DNA from: Rubrobacteraceae bacterium
GTDB taxonomy: Bacteria > Actinomycetota > Rubrobacteria > Rubrobacterales > Rubrobacteraceae
NCBI GenBank assembly: GCA_029240775.1
Contig: JARDZQ010000019.1
Span: 1 to 17,162 of the forward strand
DNA: 17,162 nt
Reading direction: 5' to 3'
The notes below the pieces were generated by a model. That model was given only the letters and a program-made list of their open reading frames with translations, made no database searches and was not told where the DNA came from. The position numbers were made by a program, and so were the translations under genes. The first letter of the stretch is position 1, and each line of letters begins with the position of its first letter. Shown piece by piece: positions 1 to 7,364 of this stretch.

Positions 1-65
1 TAGACCGGATAACGCCGCTGGAGATCATCGGCCGAGAGGTCGTACCCGCCGTCGCCGACTTCTAG
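1..65 (+). CDS. C-terminal tail of a probable luciferase-like (LLM) flavin-dependent oxidoreductase, partial
   Basis: A frame open from the window edge reads DRITPLEIIGREVVPAVADF and stops with TAG at 63-65. The pattern, a short helix ending in a 'REVxPxxxxF' tail, is what many F420- or FMN-dependent luciferase-like monooxygenases have at their C-terminus. Only about 20 residues are visible, so the family call is an inference from a short motif and the active site cannot be checked. The rest of the gene lies to the left of the window. Confidence 0.45.
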   Translation, partial: DRITPLEIIGREVVPAVADF

Positions 66-390
66 GCACCATCGTCCCGCACGGTCCCTCATGCCAGACT
101 TACAGCCGGCGCAAAAAGACATGGACGGGTTGCGGTGTACGAGACAATGCTAGTGGGTGAACGCGCCAGTTTCGGGTAGACCGTTTGCTCTGCCTACCCG
201 CCTATCGAGCGTCCCGACATTCGCTTTACACCGCTCAATCAAGGGACTGGCCGAGGGCCTATTGGCGAGATGTGTGCGGGCGGCTGCAAACGGGTTCCCC
301 GAGAAGGTGTGTTCGCAAATTTCGGCGCGGAAGTAGCCCCGGCTTTCGCCCCGTGCGAATATACCGACGGCCGACGGAAAGGAGTCAGTA
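66..390. other. Intergenic stretch before the serine hydrolase gene
   Basis: I see no gene here. Short open frames exist on both strands but lack ribosome sites and recognisable protein content. The only clear signal is the ribosome-binding site GAAAGGAG at 377-384, six bases before the ATG at 391. No convincing -35/-10 pair or terminator hairpin was found. Confidence 0.5.
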
Positions 391-1662
391 ATGCTCGCTC
401 AGAATATGCACCAGCAGGTGTGGAAGGCGGGCATCTTCGTGACCGGGTTGGTGCTTCTGCTGGGGATCGGATGTGGCGGGGGCGGCAACCAAGAGGATTC
501 CGCTGCAGGTACACACACCACCGGAGGTAGCGAGCAAGCATCCACGGCCGATCTGGACGCGGCGCTAAAGAAGTCTTTCCAAGAGAGCGATGCGCCTGGG
601 GTGGTGGCCGCGGTGCAGACCCCCGAGTACACGTGGGTGCGCGCCCTTGGGGTAGCGGACCGCGCTTCCAAGGAACCGATGATGCCTGAGGTGCATCACC
701 GGGTAGGCAGCGTCACCAAGACCTTCACCGCCACCCTGCTTCTCCAAGCCGCGGAGGAGGGGCAGCTTTCACTTGACGACACGATCGACCGCTACGTTAA
801 GGGCGTCCCCAACGGGGATAAGATCACGCTGCGCCAGATGGCCGACATGACTAGCGGGATCGCCACCTACACGGAGGACGATCAGTGGGTGAAGGAATGG
901 TCCTCCGACCCGACGAGGGTTTGGGCACCCGAAGAGTTGGCGCAGATTGGTATCAAGGATTCTCCTCTGTTCGATCCCGGTACCGAGTGGTTCTACTCCA
1001 ACACGAACTACGTGCTGCTTGGTCTGGTCCTCGAGCAGGTGACGGGCAAGCCCGTTGGTGATCTGTACCGCGAACAGATCATCGAACCGCTCGGCCTCCA
1101 AAGTACTTCCTTCCCCGACCTTGCGGACTCTTCCATTCCCGAGCCGCATGCCCAGGGTTACACCCTTCAAGGACAATCCTCAGGTGGGCAGCCCATCGAC
1201 GCTACCGACTGGAGCCCCTCCGAGGCATGGACAGCTGGCATGATGATCTCGACGGTTGAGGACCTGCTGACCTACGGGCGGGCATTGGGCACCGGAGATG
1301 GCCTGCTCTCACCCGAGAAGCAATCCGAGCGGCTCGACTCGTTCGTCAGTGACGTGCCGCCGCTTAACCAGCCTCCGCTGAGAGGCGACCTGGCCTACGG
1401 TATCGGGCTTGGTAAGGATCATGGGTGGGTCGGGCACAACGGCGAGATCCCCGGTTTCAACACCTACCTTTTCTATCATCCAGAACTCGACGCAGTGGTG
1501 GTGGTGGAGGTCAACAGCGATATCTCCTCCGGCAAATGCCCAAAGGACGTGCCTACCATGAACGAATGGCCGCGGGGCATCCCCTGCGAGTTACCAGCAG
1601 ACCGAATCTTCGAAGCGCTCGCCGAGGCGCTGGGCAAGCCCTCGCCATCGCCGCCCGAGTAG
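391..1662 (+). CDS. Serine hydrolase lipoprotein, beta-lactamase/class C penicillin-binding protein fold
   Basis: Secreted lipid-anchored serine hydrolase of the beta-lactamase class C/D-Ala-D-Ala carboxypeptidase superfamily, 423 aa, the usual length with a leader. The N-terminus has a hydrophobic stretch (about residues 11-27) ending in a lipobox LGIGC, with Cys28 as the probable lipidation site. A Gly/Ser/Thr-rich linker follows to about residue 52. The catalytic domain shows the SxxK motif SVTK (Ser107 nucleophile, Lys110), the second motif YSN (Tyr202-Asn204), and HNG (His349-Gly351) in the place of the KTG motif. The start ATG at 391 is supported by GAAAGGAG at 377-384. Such proteins include peptidases, esterases and beta-lactamases, and the motifs do not say which. 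It stands alone, with a convergent gene downstream. Confidence 0.9.
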   Translation: MLAQNMHQQVWKAGIFVTGLVLLLGIGCGGGGNQEDSAAGTHTTGGSEQASTADLDAALKKSFQESDAPGVVAAVQTPEYTWVRALGVADRASKEPMMPEVHHRVGSVTKTFTATLLLQAAEEGQLSLDDTIDRYVKGVPNGDKITLRQMADMTSGIATYTEDDQWVKEWSSDPTRVWAPEELAQIGIKDSPLFDPGTEWFYSNTNYVLLGLVLEQVTGKPVGDLYREQIIEPLGLQSTSFPDLADSSIPEPHAQGYTLQGQSSGGQPIDATDWSPSEAWTAGMMISTVEDLLTYGRALGTGDGLLSPEKQSERLDSFVSDVPPLNQPPLRGDLAYGIGLGKDHGWVGHNGEIPGFNTYLFYHPELDAVVVVEVNSDISSGKCPKDVPTMNEWPRGIPCELPADRIFEALAEALGKPSPSPPE

Positions 1663-1704
1663 TCTACTCGAAGATTGAGACGGTAGGAGAGTCACGAAGA
1701 AGAA

Positions 1705-1750
1705 GGCGCTGGTGCTCGCGGAATTGGTCGTCCAGGGCAGCACCAGCGCC
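1705..1750. terminator. 12-bp inverted repeat between convergent genes
   Basis: GGCGCTGGTGCT at 1705-1716 and its exact reverse complement AGCACCAGCGCC at 1739-1750 form a perfect 12-bp stem with a 22-base loop. It lies about 40 bases after the serine hydrolase stop and before the 3' end of the opposing PrsW-like gene, where a terminator is expected. There is no T-run on either side and the loop is long, so termination is an inference from position. The rest of 1663-1914 shows no gene. Confidence 0.45.
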
Positions 1751-1914
1751 CCGGGGCGAAGTAGTTTCCCTTGCCCGTCTCAGTGCAGAACGCCGCGTAG
1801 TAGCCCGGCTCGTAGTCGTACTAGGCGGGAGGGTCTAGTATCTCGACGCCGTTATTCACCGAAGCTCGTAGAAAGAGGTACTTCCGCGCAGCCCGATGCA
1901 TAGGTTCATCGTCG

Positions 1915-2697
1915 TCATGCGCTGGCTCCACGGGCCTCGCGCACTCGTCGGATCAGGAGCACCAGACTGATCAGCGCCACCAGCAGGCTCAGGAACACTA
2001 CGCCCAAGAACTCGACGAAGGTCGTGCTCCTGACGCTCGCAAAGGTGTCCCACAGGGCGTGTAGGATCACCGCCACCAGGAAAGCACCGAGAACCCGCCA
2101 GTTCAACGTGGCGTGCCCTGCCTTGAGCCTTTCCCTCCAGAGGACGGCACACACCAAGCCAGTCCACGACATGTGCCCGGCAGGCGAACTGAGACCACGC
2201 ACCAAGAGCACCTCGTCAAGGACTCCAAGGTTGCCTCTAGAGGCGAGCAAGGAGACGAATCCGTAGCCCATCGTCTCCAGGGCGGCGAAACCTGCCGCGG
2301 TGGCGACCCCCAAGACAATGCCCGCTGCCTCCGAACGGTAGCGCCCGGCGAAGTAGAAGATCAAGGGGACGATCAGTTTGGCCGACTCCTCTATCAGGCC
2401 GATGGCCAGCTTCGGCAGGAAGCCGAGAGCTCTCGCTACGTCGTACTCCAGCGTACCGGCGACTACCGTCCCAAGGACCCCGCCCCACAGGAAGCAGACC
2501 GCCAGGGCAGGCAGGGAGACGTCCCAACTCGGCAGCCGCTCGTAGAGGTAGGTCACGAAGGTGACGGGCACGAGGAAGGCGCCGAGCAGGATGAGGCTGG
2601 GAACGTAGTTCAGACTAGAGGTAGCTACTAGCGTTCTCTCGACCAGGAAGAGGAGCACGAGACCGCTAACCAAGATTTGTAACCATCTCCGCCTCAA
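1915..2697 (-). CDS. PrsW/CPBP-type intramembrane protease family protein
   Basis: Polytopic membrane protein of 260 aa with about seven to eight hydrophobic segments. It carries the PrsW-family signature: EESAK (Glu103, Glu104, Lys107) at the start of one membrane segment, a downstream glutamate in ALETMGYG (Glu141), HMSW (His175) and HALWD (His213, Asp217) in later segments. In Bacillus PrsW cleaves an anti-sigma factor inside the membrane. The substrate here is unknown. The only possible start is TTG at 2697, because an in-frame TAA lies seven codons upstream. The nearest ribosome site, AAAGGAG at 2713-2719, is about 16 bases away, a weak arrangement. It follows the ZIP transporter gene by 21 bases on the same strand, so co-transcription is likely. 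Confidence 0.85.
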   Translation of the reverse strand: MRRRWLQILVSGLVLLFLVERTLVATSSLNYVPSLILLGAFLVPVTFVTYLYERLPSWDVSLPALAVCFLWGGVLGTVVAGTLEYDVARALGFLPKLAIGLIEESAKLIVPLIFYFAGRYRSEAAGIVLGVATAAGFAALETMGYGFVSLLASRGNLGVLDEVLLVRGLSSPAGHMSWTGLVCAVLWRERLKAGHATLNWRVLGAFLVAVILHALWDTFASVRSTTFVEFLGVVFLSLLVALISLVLLIRRVREARGASA

Positions 2698-2718
2698 AAC
2701 TGCTTCGCAGGCTCTCCT

Positions 2719-3546
2719 TTACGCCAGCGACACGTCGAGGTAGAGCATCACGATCACCCCGAGTATGGTTCCGAGGGTGGCTATGCGCTCGTGTCCCTTG
2801 GTGTGGGTTTCGGGGATGATCTCGTCGCTTATGACGTAGATCATCGCGCCTGCGGCGAACCCCATCGCGTACGGGAGGAGCGGCTCGGCCAGCTGGACCG
2901 CCCAGGCGCCGAAGAGCGCCAGGGGGATCTCGACTAGCCCGGCGCGGATTCCTGTGACTGCGGCGTAGAAGAGGCTGCCGAGCCCCGCGTTCAGGGCCGC
3001 AACAGAGACGGCTAGACCTTCGGGTACGTTCTGGATGCCGATGGCCAGCATAAGCGGTATCGCGTTGCCGAGGTTGCCGGAGCCAAACCCCACGCCGACC
3101 GCGAGTCCCTCGGGCATGTTGTGGAGCGTGATCGCCACGATGAACAAGATTACGGAGGCGATGCGCCTGTGCTGAGAGCCACTCCTCTCGTGTGCGTCGC
3201 GAGCCTCATCTGCCCTGATGCGTCCGGTGATAAGGACGTGGACGTGCGGCACCCACGCGTCAGCGCGGTCGAGGAGGAGGGCTCCGATCAGCACGCCAAC
3301 CATGACGGGGAGGATGCCGCCGATCTCTATTCCAGGTAGGATCAGGCTGGTGAAGCTGGCAGCGAGCATCACGCCGGCGGCGAACCCAAGCGCCCCATCC
3401 AGCGACCGTTCGGAAGGGTTTCGCCAGACGAGCACGGATAGCGCGCCGATCATGTTGAGGGACGCGATGACGATGCCGCCGACAAGCCCTTGCAGTACGG
3501 GATTGGTGCCGGCTACGTCGATGAAAATCTGGTGCAAGAAATTCAC
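2719..3546 (-). CDS. ZIP family divalent metal transporter (GufA/ZupT-like)
   Basis: Inner-membrane metal (zinc, iron or manganese) transporter of the ZIP family, 275 aa. The metal-site motifs are clear: HNMPEG (His142, Asn143, Pro145-Gly147) in one membrane helix and QNVPEG (Asn173, Pro175-Gly177) in the next. DEIIPETH at 241-248 is also typical of the family. A polar loop at 100-130 has several His residues (HVH at 101-103), the usual place of the His-rich loop. The GTG at 3546 is preferred because GGGAGG at 3554-3559 lies seven bases upstream. A GTG at 3561 in the same frame would add five residues but overlaps that site. The GTG overlaps the stop of a possible small upstream ORF as GTGA. 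The PrsW-like gene follows directly. Confidence 0.92.
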   Translation of the reverse strand: MNFLHQIFIDVAGTNPVLQGLVGGIVIASLNMIGALSVLVWRNPSERSLDGALGFAAGVMLAASFTSLILPGIEIGGILPVMVGVLIGALLLDRADAWVPHVHVLITGRIRADEARDAHERSGSQHRRIASVILFIVAITLHNMPEGLAVGVGFGSGNLGNAIPLMLAIGIQNVPEGLAVSVAALNAGLGSLFYAAVTGIRAGLVEIPLALFGAWAVQLAEPLLPYAMGFAAGAMIYVISDEIIPETHTKGHERIATLGTILGVIVMLYLDVSLA

Positions 3547-3698
3547 GCCGCGGCCTCCCACTTAGCCGGGAAGCCCGGAGGCGAGGAGGCAACGATCTTA
3601 GTCTCCCCGCAGCTAGCTACCGGGTACGTGAACACACACTCCATCTGCGCGATCGCAACCTGAATCTTTGGTAGCTTGGCACGGTGGATTCTTGTCAT
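3543..3698 (-). CDS. Possible small upstream protein (51 aa), unrecognised
   Basis: An ATG at 3698 with AGGAAGGG just upstream (3702-3709) opens 51 codons ending in TGA at 3543-3545. The stop overlaps the GTG start of the ZIP gene in the sequence GTGA, the classic layout of translational coupling. About three quarters of its codons end in G or C, compatible with coding. The product has two Cys and no membrane segment, and I recognise no family. It may be a real coupled leader protein or a chance frame. Confidence 0.28.
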   Translation of the reverse strand: MTRIHRAKLPKIQVAIAQMECVFTYPVASCGETKIVASSPPGFPAKWEAAA

Positions 3699-3998
3699 GT
3701 GCCCTTCCTGATATGTCGCAGTTGGCGTTCCGAACCAACCTCCTACTCGTGCAGTGTACCAATCATAACTACGATTCCTGGACGAACAGACAAGGCTCTC
3801 GATGCCGTGGTGGGTGTTAGCCTTCTGCCGTGCCATCGTACCCGGCTCCCGTCGTGTCTTGGGAGACTTGAGAGCTCCCTACAGTGGGCCCTCTGGATAA
3901 GCTAAGTAGGCTTCCGGGCGGACGGAGAGTTTTTCTGTGGGTCGCTTTCCAGCTTGCGCGGGACGCGGCACGCAAAAAGGGATTACAATACGGAGGTC
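3699..3998. other. Intergenic region between divergent units
   Basis: This 300-base gap separates the minus-strand ZIP unit from the plus-strand unit of small genes and should hold both promoters. A possible -10 box TACAAT lies at 3974-3979 ahead of the plus-strand gene, but no good -35 is found at normal spacing. No RNA gene or repeat was seen. Confidence 0.35.
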
Positions 3999-4406
3999 AT
4001 GAGGTTCCTCAGGTCGTGGAGCTTTGCTCGCAGCGCGTCGCTCGCGGCGGCGGCCGTAATGTTGTGCATCGGGGCCTTCCTTCCCTGGCTGGGGAGTGGG
4101 CCCGAAGCTCCCGGCTTTCTCGCAGGGCTTCGCTATTCTCAGGCGGATCAGGGGACGAACGGGGGCGGGCATACGCCGACCGGGAGCTACCTCGCCGCGC
4201 TCGGGGACGAGGCAAAGGACGGCGATAAAGGCCCGGTGAACGCTGGCCTCCTGACCGCGCTCCTCGTGATGTTCTGGGCGATCGTCGGCTGGCCGCTCTC
4301 GAACGATCCGGGGCCAGGGGCGTCTCGCTCCTCGAACATCATTCGCCGTCTGTTCTTCGTGATCGCCCGCGAGAACTCACCCTTCTTGGGCGTGTTCCGG
4401 CTCTAA
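3999..4406 (+). CDS. Small membrane protein of unknown function
   Basis: I do not recognise this 135-aa protein. It has two hydrophobic segments, about residues 8-31 (rich in Ala/Leu, ending FLPWLG) and 81-104. Between them is a Gly/Asp/Thr-rich loop of roughly 50 residues, probably on one face of the membrane. The ATG at 3999 is chosen because GGAGGT at 3992-3997 precedes it, although the one-base spacing is unusually short. The open frame extends 45 bases upstream without a better site. It is the first gene of a same-strand series leading to the YidC-like gene, so a role at the membrane is possible but unproven. Confidence 0.6.
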   Translation: MRFLRSWSFARSASLAAAAVMLCIGAFLPWLGSGPEAPGFLAGLRYSQADQGTNGGGHTPTGSYLAALGDEAKDGDKGPVNAGLLTALLVMFWAIVGWPLSNDPGPGASRSSNIIRRLFFVIARENSPFLGVFRL

Positions 4407-4417
4407 GGGGCTCCTCC

Positions 4418-4435
4418 GTCCCGCTCAGGCGGGAC
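4418..4435 (+). terminator. Short GC-rich hairpin after the small membrane protein gene
   Basis: GTCCCGC (4418-4424) and GCGGGAC (4429-4435) form a perfect 7-bp stem with a TCAG loop, 11 bases after the stop codon. No T-run follows. It may weaken read-through into the next gene or protect the upstream message. Its position is the only functional evidence. Confidence 0.35.
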
Positions 4436-4478
4436 AGAGTCGCCGCCACACCCGGAACATGCCCAGAGGAGGGCCCGA

Positions 4479-4838
4479 ATGTCTAAGGAAGACGAGCGCC
4501 CCCGCACGTCATCGCTGAGGAAGCTATTTCTCGGTAGCCACGTGCGCGCCGAGCGCGAGGAGAAGGTACTCCAGTACGTTATCCACCGCGCGAACGAAGG
4601 CGCGCTCTTGCACGACGTGGTAGGGGAAGATTACGTGCGCCGAAATTGCTCCCAAGCTGAGATAGAGAAGATCGTCCAAGACCCCGAGCTCGTCCACGCC
4701 TGCAGGGGACACCTTTGGCGGACGTTCGAGTCCGGCGAGCTGGACCCGAGCCAGGGTTCCCGCGCGCCGTCGCCTGGTACCTACAGCAGGCCGGCCGGGC
4801 GCGAGAATAACGGCGCTTCGTCCTCGCCGGACGCGTGA
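4479..4838 (+). CDS. Conserved-looking hypothetical protein
   Basis: This 119-aa soluble protein is unrecognised at family level. Residues 12-90 look like a compact helical domain rich in charged residues (REEKVLQYVIHR... DVVGEDYVRRN... EIEKIVQDPEL). The last 30 residues are Ser/Pro/Gly-rich and probably disordered. The start ATG is well supported by AGAGGAGGG at 4465-4473. Its stop overlaps the GTG start of the next gene (GTGA at 4835-4838), which points to coupled translation within an operon ending with the YidC-like insertase. Confidence 0.7.
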   Translation: MSKEDERPRTSSLRKLFLGSHVRAEREEKVLQYVIHRANEGALLHDVVGEDYVRRNCSQAEIEKIVQDPELVHACRGHLWRTFESGELDPSQGSRAPSPGTYSRPAGRENNGASSSPDA

Positions 4839-5050
4839 TCGAAAACCGCATGGGCGAGAGATCGGCACGATCGGAGGGCTGTCAGCACCGTAGCCTCGCA
4901 GCGGTCGAGCTGACGGAAGGGGGCTACCGACTGCGATGCGTGGTCTGCAGGAAGCTCGGTCCGGCTCGAAAGACCCCGAGAGCGGCCCGCAAGGCGCTTC
5001 TGGTGCTGGGGACCCGGGACGGCGCCGCGTCGAGGGGCACTGGTGACTAA
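4835..5050 (+). CDS. Small putative zinc-binding protein
   Basis: A 71-aa basic protein with a CxH pair (Cys16, His18) and a CxxC pair (Cys35, Cys38) about 17 residues later. The layout suggests a small zinc ribbon or knuckle, although I cannot name a family. The C-terminal part is Arg/Lys/Ala-rich and probably helical. The GTG at 4835 overlaps the previous stop as GTGA. An ATG five codons on (4850) is an alternative start. Its 3' end overlaps the GTG start of the YidC-like gene by eight bases. The overlaps on both sides are good evidence that it is a real gene of this operon despite its size. Confidence 0.6.
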   Translation: MIENRMGERSARSEGCQHRSLAAVELTEGGYRLRCVVCRKLGPARKTPRAARKALLVLGTRDGAASRGTGD

Positions 5051-6071
5051 GTTCCTAGCGGGCCTATTCGGCCCGCTGACTGGCCTGATAAGCGGCGCCC
5101 TCGAGTTGTTTCACTCTGCGGGAGCGCCATGGTGGCTGAGCATTGTCCTGCTCACCGTTTCGGTGCGCGCCGCCCTGCTCCCGCTTACTGTCCGTCAGGC
5201 CAGGAGCATTCGGGCCATGCAAGGGCTCGGGCCCGAGATGGCTGAGATACGTGCCAGATACGAGGACGACCGTCGAAAGCAGCATGAAGCCATAATGGAA
5301 CTTTACAGGAAGCGTCGGGTGAACCCCTTGGGAGGGTTCTTGCCCGTCCTGATGCAGATGCCGGTGTTCATAACCATGTATCAAGTCGTGCGCGGCCACG
5401 AGGAGAGCTTCCCGAGTTTCGCCAGCGGCGGCCTTCTCTGGTTCGTCGACCTCACGAGGCCTGATCCGTATTTCGTATTGCCGCTGCTCTCGGCCTCGAT
5501 GCTCGTCTTGGCCGGGGAGGTGTCCGCGAGGAACGTCGACCCGCGTCAGAGGTGGATGATGCGATTCTTGCCGGTGGCGTTTACAGCGCTCATCGCCCGC
5601 TTCCCTGCCGGGTTGTTCGTTTACTGGGTGGCGTCCAGCGCGGTCATCCAGATTGCTTTTCTCCGGCTGCCCTTTGCTCATCGACCACCCTTTCCCAGAC
5701 ATCAGCAGGCACGGCCGGTTCATTCTAGACCCCGCCGCTCTCGTGGACGCGATCATGGACCTTCTGGCCATCCACCGGATCAACGCTCGGATTGGCGCAG
5801 TTTCCTAGGATTATGGAGCAACCCGTCACAACTCGTTAAAGCGGGGCGGAAGTTCCGCGCCAACAAGGCTCGGCGGTATGACACAACATTTCTAGCCTGG
5901 GCTTCGCGCTGTACGAAGCCCAGGCTAGAGGATGATAGACGACGTATTCTAGGAACCTATCCGTTTCGGCTCGCGGGACATAGCGGCTCTTGCTATGCGG
6001 GCCTCGGCGAGTGCTCGTTGAAGAACCGCACCATCTCTGCGGAGGCGTCTGGGCCCTTAGGATCGGTGTAG
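5043..6071 (+). CDS. yidC: YidC/Oxa1-family membrane protein insertase with an aberrant C-terminal tail
   Basis: Membrane insertase that helps proteins enter and fold in the cytoplasmic membrane. The conserved core covers about residues 28-207: a first core helix with the groove arginine (SVRAALLPL, Arg42), a charged cytoplasmic helical hairpin (about 55-92), NPLGGFLPVLMQMPVF at 94-109, and later helices ending YWVASSAVIQIAF at 194-206. No lipoprotein signal is seen. The GTG at 5043 has GAGGGG at 5032-5037. Residues after about 210 are not YidC-like: they are Arg/Pro/His-rich, G/C at codon third positions falls to about 40%, and the frame passes through a terminator-like hairpin and 79 bases into the opposing esterase gene. 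A frameshift or chimeric join near 5660-5680 is likely. It lies outside the usual rpmH-rnpA-yidC neighbourhood, so it may be a second paralogue. Confidence 0.85.
   Translation: MTKFLAGLFGPLTGLISGALELFHSAGAPWWLSIVLLTVSVRAALLPLTVRQARSIRAMQGLGPEMAEIRARYEDDRRKQHEAIMELYRKRRVNPLGGFLPVLMQMPVFITMYQVVRGHEESFPSFASGGLLWFVDLTRPDPYFVLPLLSASMLVLAGEVSARNVDPRQRWMMRFLPVAFTALIARFPAGLFVYWVASSAVIQIAFLRLPFAHRPPFPRHQQARPVHSRPRRSRGRDHGPSGHPPDQRSDWRSFLGLWSNPSQLVKAGRKFRANKARRYDTTFLAWASRCTKPRLEDDRRRILGTYPFRLAGHSGSCYAGLGECSLKNRTISAEASGPLGSV
5674..5808 (+). pseudogene. Coding-like fragment in the +1 frame at the end of the YidC-like gene
   Basis: In the frame one base later than yidC, codons from 5674 read LLIDHPFPDISRHGRFILDP and continue with a helical-looking stretch to a TAG at 5806-5808. 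About 77% of its codons end in G or C, against about 40% for the yidC frame over the same bases, so this frame carries the coding signal. It does not look like a normal YidC tail and I cannot name its family. It is either the true 3' end of this gene after a single-base frameshift, or the remnant of another gene joined here. Confidence 0.45.
5891..5929. terminator. 16-bp perfect stem-loop, probable bidirectional terminator
   Basis: Bases 5891-5906 and 5914-5929 are exact reverse complements (TCTAGCCTGGGCTTCG and CGAAGCCCAGGCTAGA) with a 7-base loop. The hairpin lies between the coding-like end of the plus-strand insertase unit and the 3' end of the minus-strand esterase, 64 bases from the latter. 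It has no strong T-run, but a stem of this length and perfection between convergent genes fits a shared terminator. Confidence 0.75.
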
Positions 6072-7309
6072 GAGCCGGAGGAGCTACCGCCGGACCACGC
6101 GTGCCCTAGCCCGTGGATGGTCCATCGCTCCACGATGGCCTGCCCTCCGGCGTCGCGGTAGGTGGCGCGGGTGTAGGCGTGCCCGCCGGGGACCTGTCCC
6201 TGACGCACCGTCCCCCGCGGCGTCGAACCGCCTGCCTCGTCTGTTCTACCGGTCCTCTTGGCGGTGCAGTAATGCTCGAACAAGTGGTCGGCGTTGCGCG
6301 GGTGAACCGTTTTGTCATGATCCCCGTGGAACACGATCGCGGGCACTATCCGGGCGGACTGCTCTGTGGCTGTCGCAGTGGGAATGTCCCGGCGCGGGGT
6401 GGCTGGACCCCCTTGGTGCATCGCGGCGAAGGCGGAGGGCATGTCGTGGGCCGCGCCGGGGGCGAGACCCGAATGCACGCCGACAGCGGCGTAAAGGTCG
6501 GGGTAGGCCTCGGCCATGATCGCCGCCATCGCCCCACCAGCCGACATCCCGGCCACGTACACCCGGCCATCGGCGACTTTGTACTCGTCGATGATCTGGC
6601 GCGTAATGCCCGCGACTAGCGACGGCTCGCCTCGCTCGCGCTGCTGGTCCGAAGCCTTGAACCAATTCCAGCACTTGTTCATGTTGGCGCCCTGGGCTTG
6701 GGCGGGATAGGCCACGAGAAAGATGTGCTCCTCGGCGAGCACGTTCATCTGCGTTCCGGCGGCGATGTCGTCGGGACTCTGGGTGCAGCCGTGAAGCATC
6801 ACGACCAAAGGCACTTCCTGGCCTATGTAGCCGCTCGGGATGTACAGCTTGTAAGAACGGGTCCCGGCCTGATTGGTGTAGGAGCGCTCGACGAAGCGCC
6901 CCCCTGTCGGAACAACGGTCGGATCGGTCTTTCCTTCTTTCGGAGCGGGCATAGCGCCGGGCAGGCCCTGCAGCCCGGGCAAGCCTCCCGGCACGGTCAA
7001 GGGCACGCCGCCGAAGAGCAGGGGCGAAGCGACAGGTCGCGGGGCTGTGGCCGGTCCACGGCCTGCGGCAGGCCCACTAGCCACCCTAGGGTGCGGTGCT
7101 TCATCGACGACGCTACTTTCCACGTCTATCGGCTCGCCGGCACCGCTGGGGGCATCCGGCGATGCCACCGGAGCGTATCCGATTCCCTCGGCGAGGGAGC
7201 TCCCCCCGAGGGCACGTTGGATGACCGCGGTCGCCTCGGCCAGCTCGCCCTCCTGTATGAGGCGCATCGCCTCCGCTATGCCGCCCTGGATCTGGTCACT
7301 CATGATCAT
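5993..7309 (-). CDS. PHB depolymerase-family esterase (alpha/beta hydrolase)
   Basis: Alpha/beta hydrolase of the polyhydroxybutyrate depolymerase/feruloyl-esterase (LpqC-like) family, 438 aa. The core begins near residue 140. The oxyanion-region motif MLHGCTQ is at 171-177, the nucleophile elbow GMSAG has Ser256, the acid is probably Asp330 or Asp332 in HGDHDKTVH, and the catalytic His is His403 in GLGHAWSGG. There is no signal peptide. The N-terminus instead has a short helical segment (residues 5-36, LIQEGELAEATAVIQRAL) and a Pro/Gly/Ala-rich linker to about 125, a layout known from intracellular members. The ATG at 7309 follows GAGAGG by five bases. Transcription appears to be controlled by the operator at 7345-7364. 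The likely substrate is a short-chain polyester or ester. Confidence 0.9.
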   Translation of the reverse strand: MIMSDQIQGGIAEAMRLIQEGELAEATAVIQRALGGSSLAEGIGYAPVASPDAPSGAGEPIDVESSVVDEAPHPRVASGPAAGRGPATAPRPVASPLLFGGVPLTVPGGLPGLQGLPGAMPAPKEGKTDPTVVPTGGRFVERSYTNQAGTRSYKLYIPSGYIGQEVPLVVMLHGCTQSPDDIAAGTQMNVLAEEHIFLVAYPAQAQGANMNKCWNWFKASDQQRERGEPSLVAGITRQIIDEYKVADGRVYVAGMSAGGAMAAIMAEAYPDLYAAVGVHSGLAPGAAHDMPSAFAAMHQGGPATPRRDIPTATATEQSARIVPAIVFHGDHDKTVHPRNADHLFEHYCTAKRTGRTDEAGGSTPRGTVRQGQVPGGHAYTRATYRDAGGQAIVERWTIHGLGHAWSGGSSSGSYTDPKGPDASAEMVRFFNEHSPRPA

Positions 7310-7323
7310 GTTTTCCTCTCTTT

Positions 7324-7364
7324 AACATCCATTAACCATCTACATACCATCCATACAGATGGTA
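7324..7364 (-). promoter_or_regulatory. Operator for the ribbon-helix-helix regulator upstream of the esterase
   Basis: A perfect inverted repeat TACCATC (7345-7351), 6-base spacer, GATGGTA (7358-7364). Two further half-site-like copies, AACATC (7324-7329) and ACCATC (7335-7340), continue towards the gene, so that ATC recurs at 7327, 7338 and 7349, exactly 11 bases apart. Seventeen of 20 bases of the palindrome recur before the regulator gene at 8316-8335. The site covers the predicted transcription start of the esterase, so repression is the expected effect. Confidence 0.7.

Noticed and set aside
5841..5858. Short palindrome GCGGAAGTTCCGC near the end of the insertase unit
   Set aside because: The arms leave a one-base loop, so no hairpin forms, and it occurs once. 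No binding protein is suggested.
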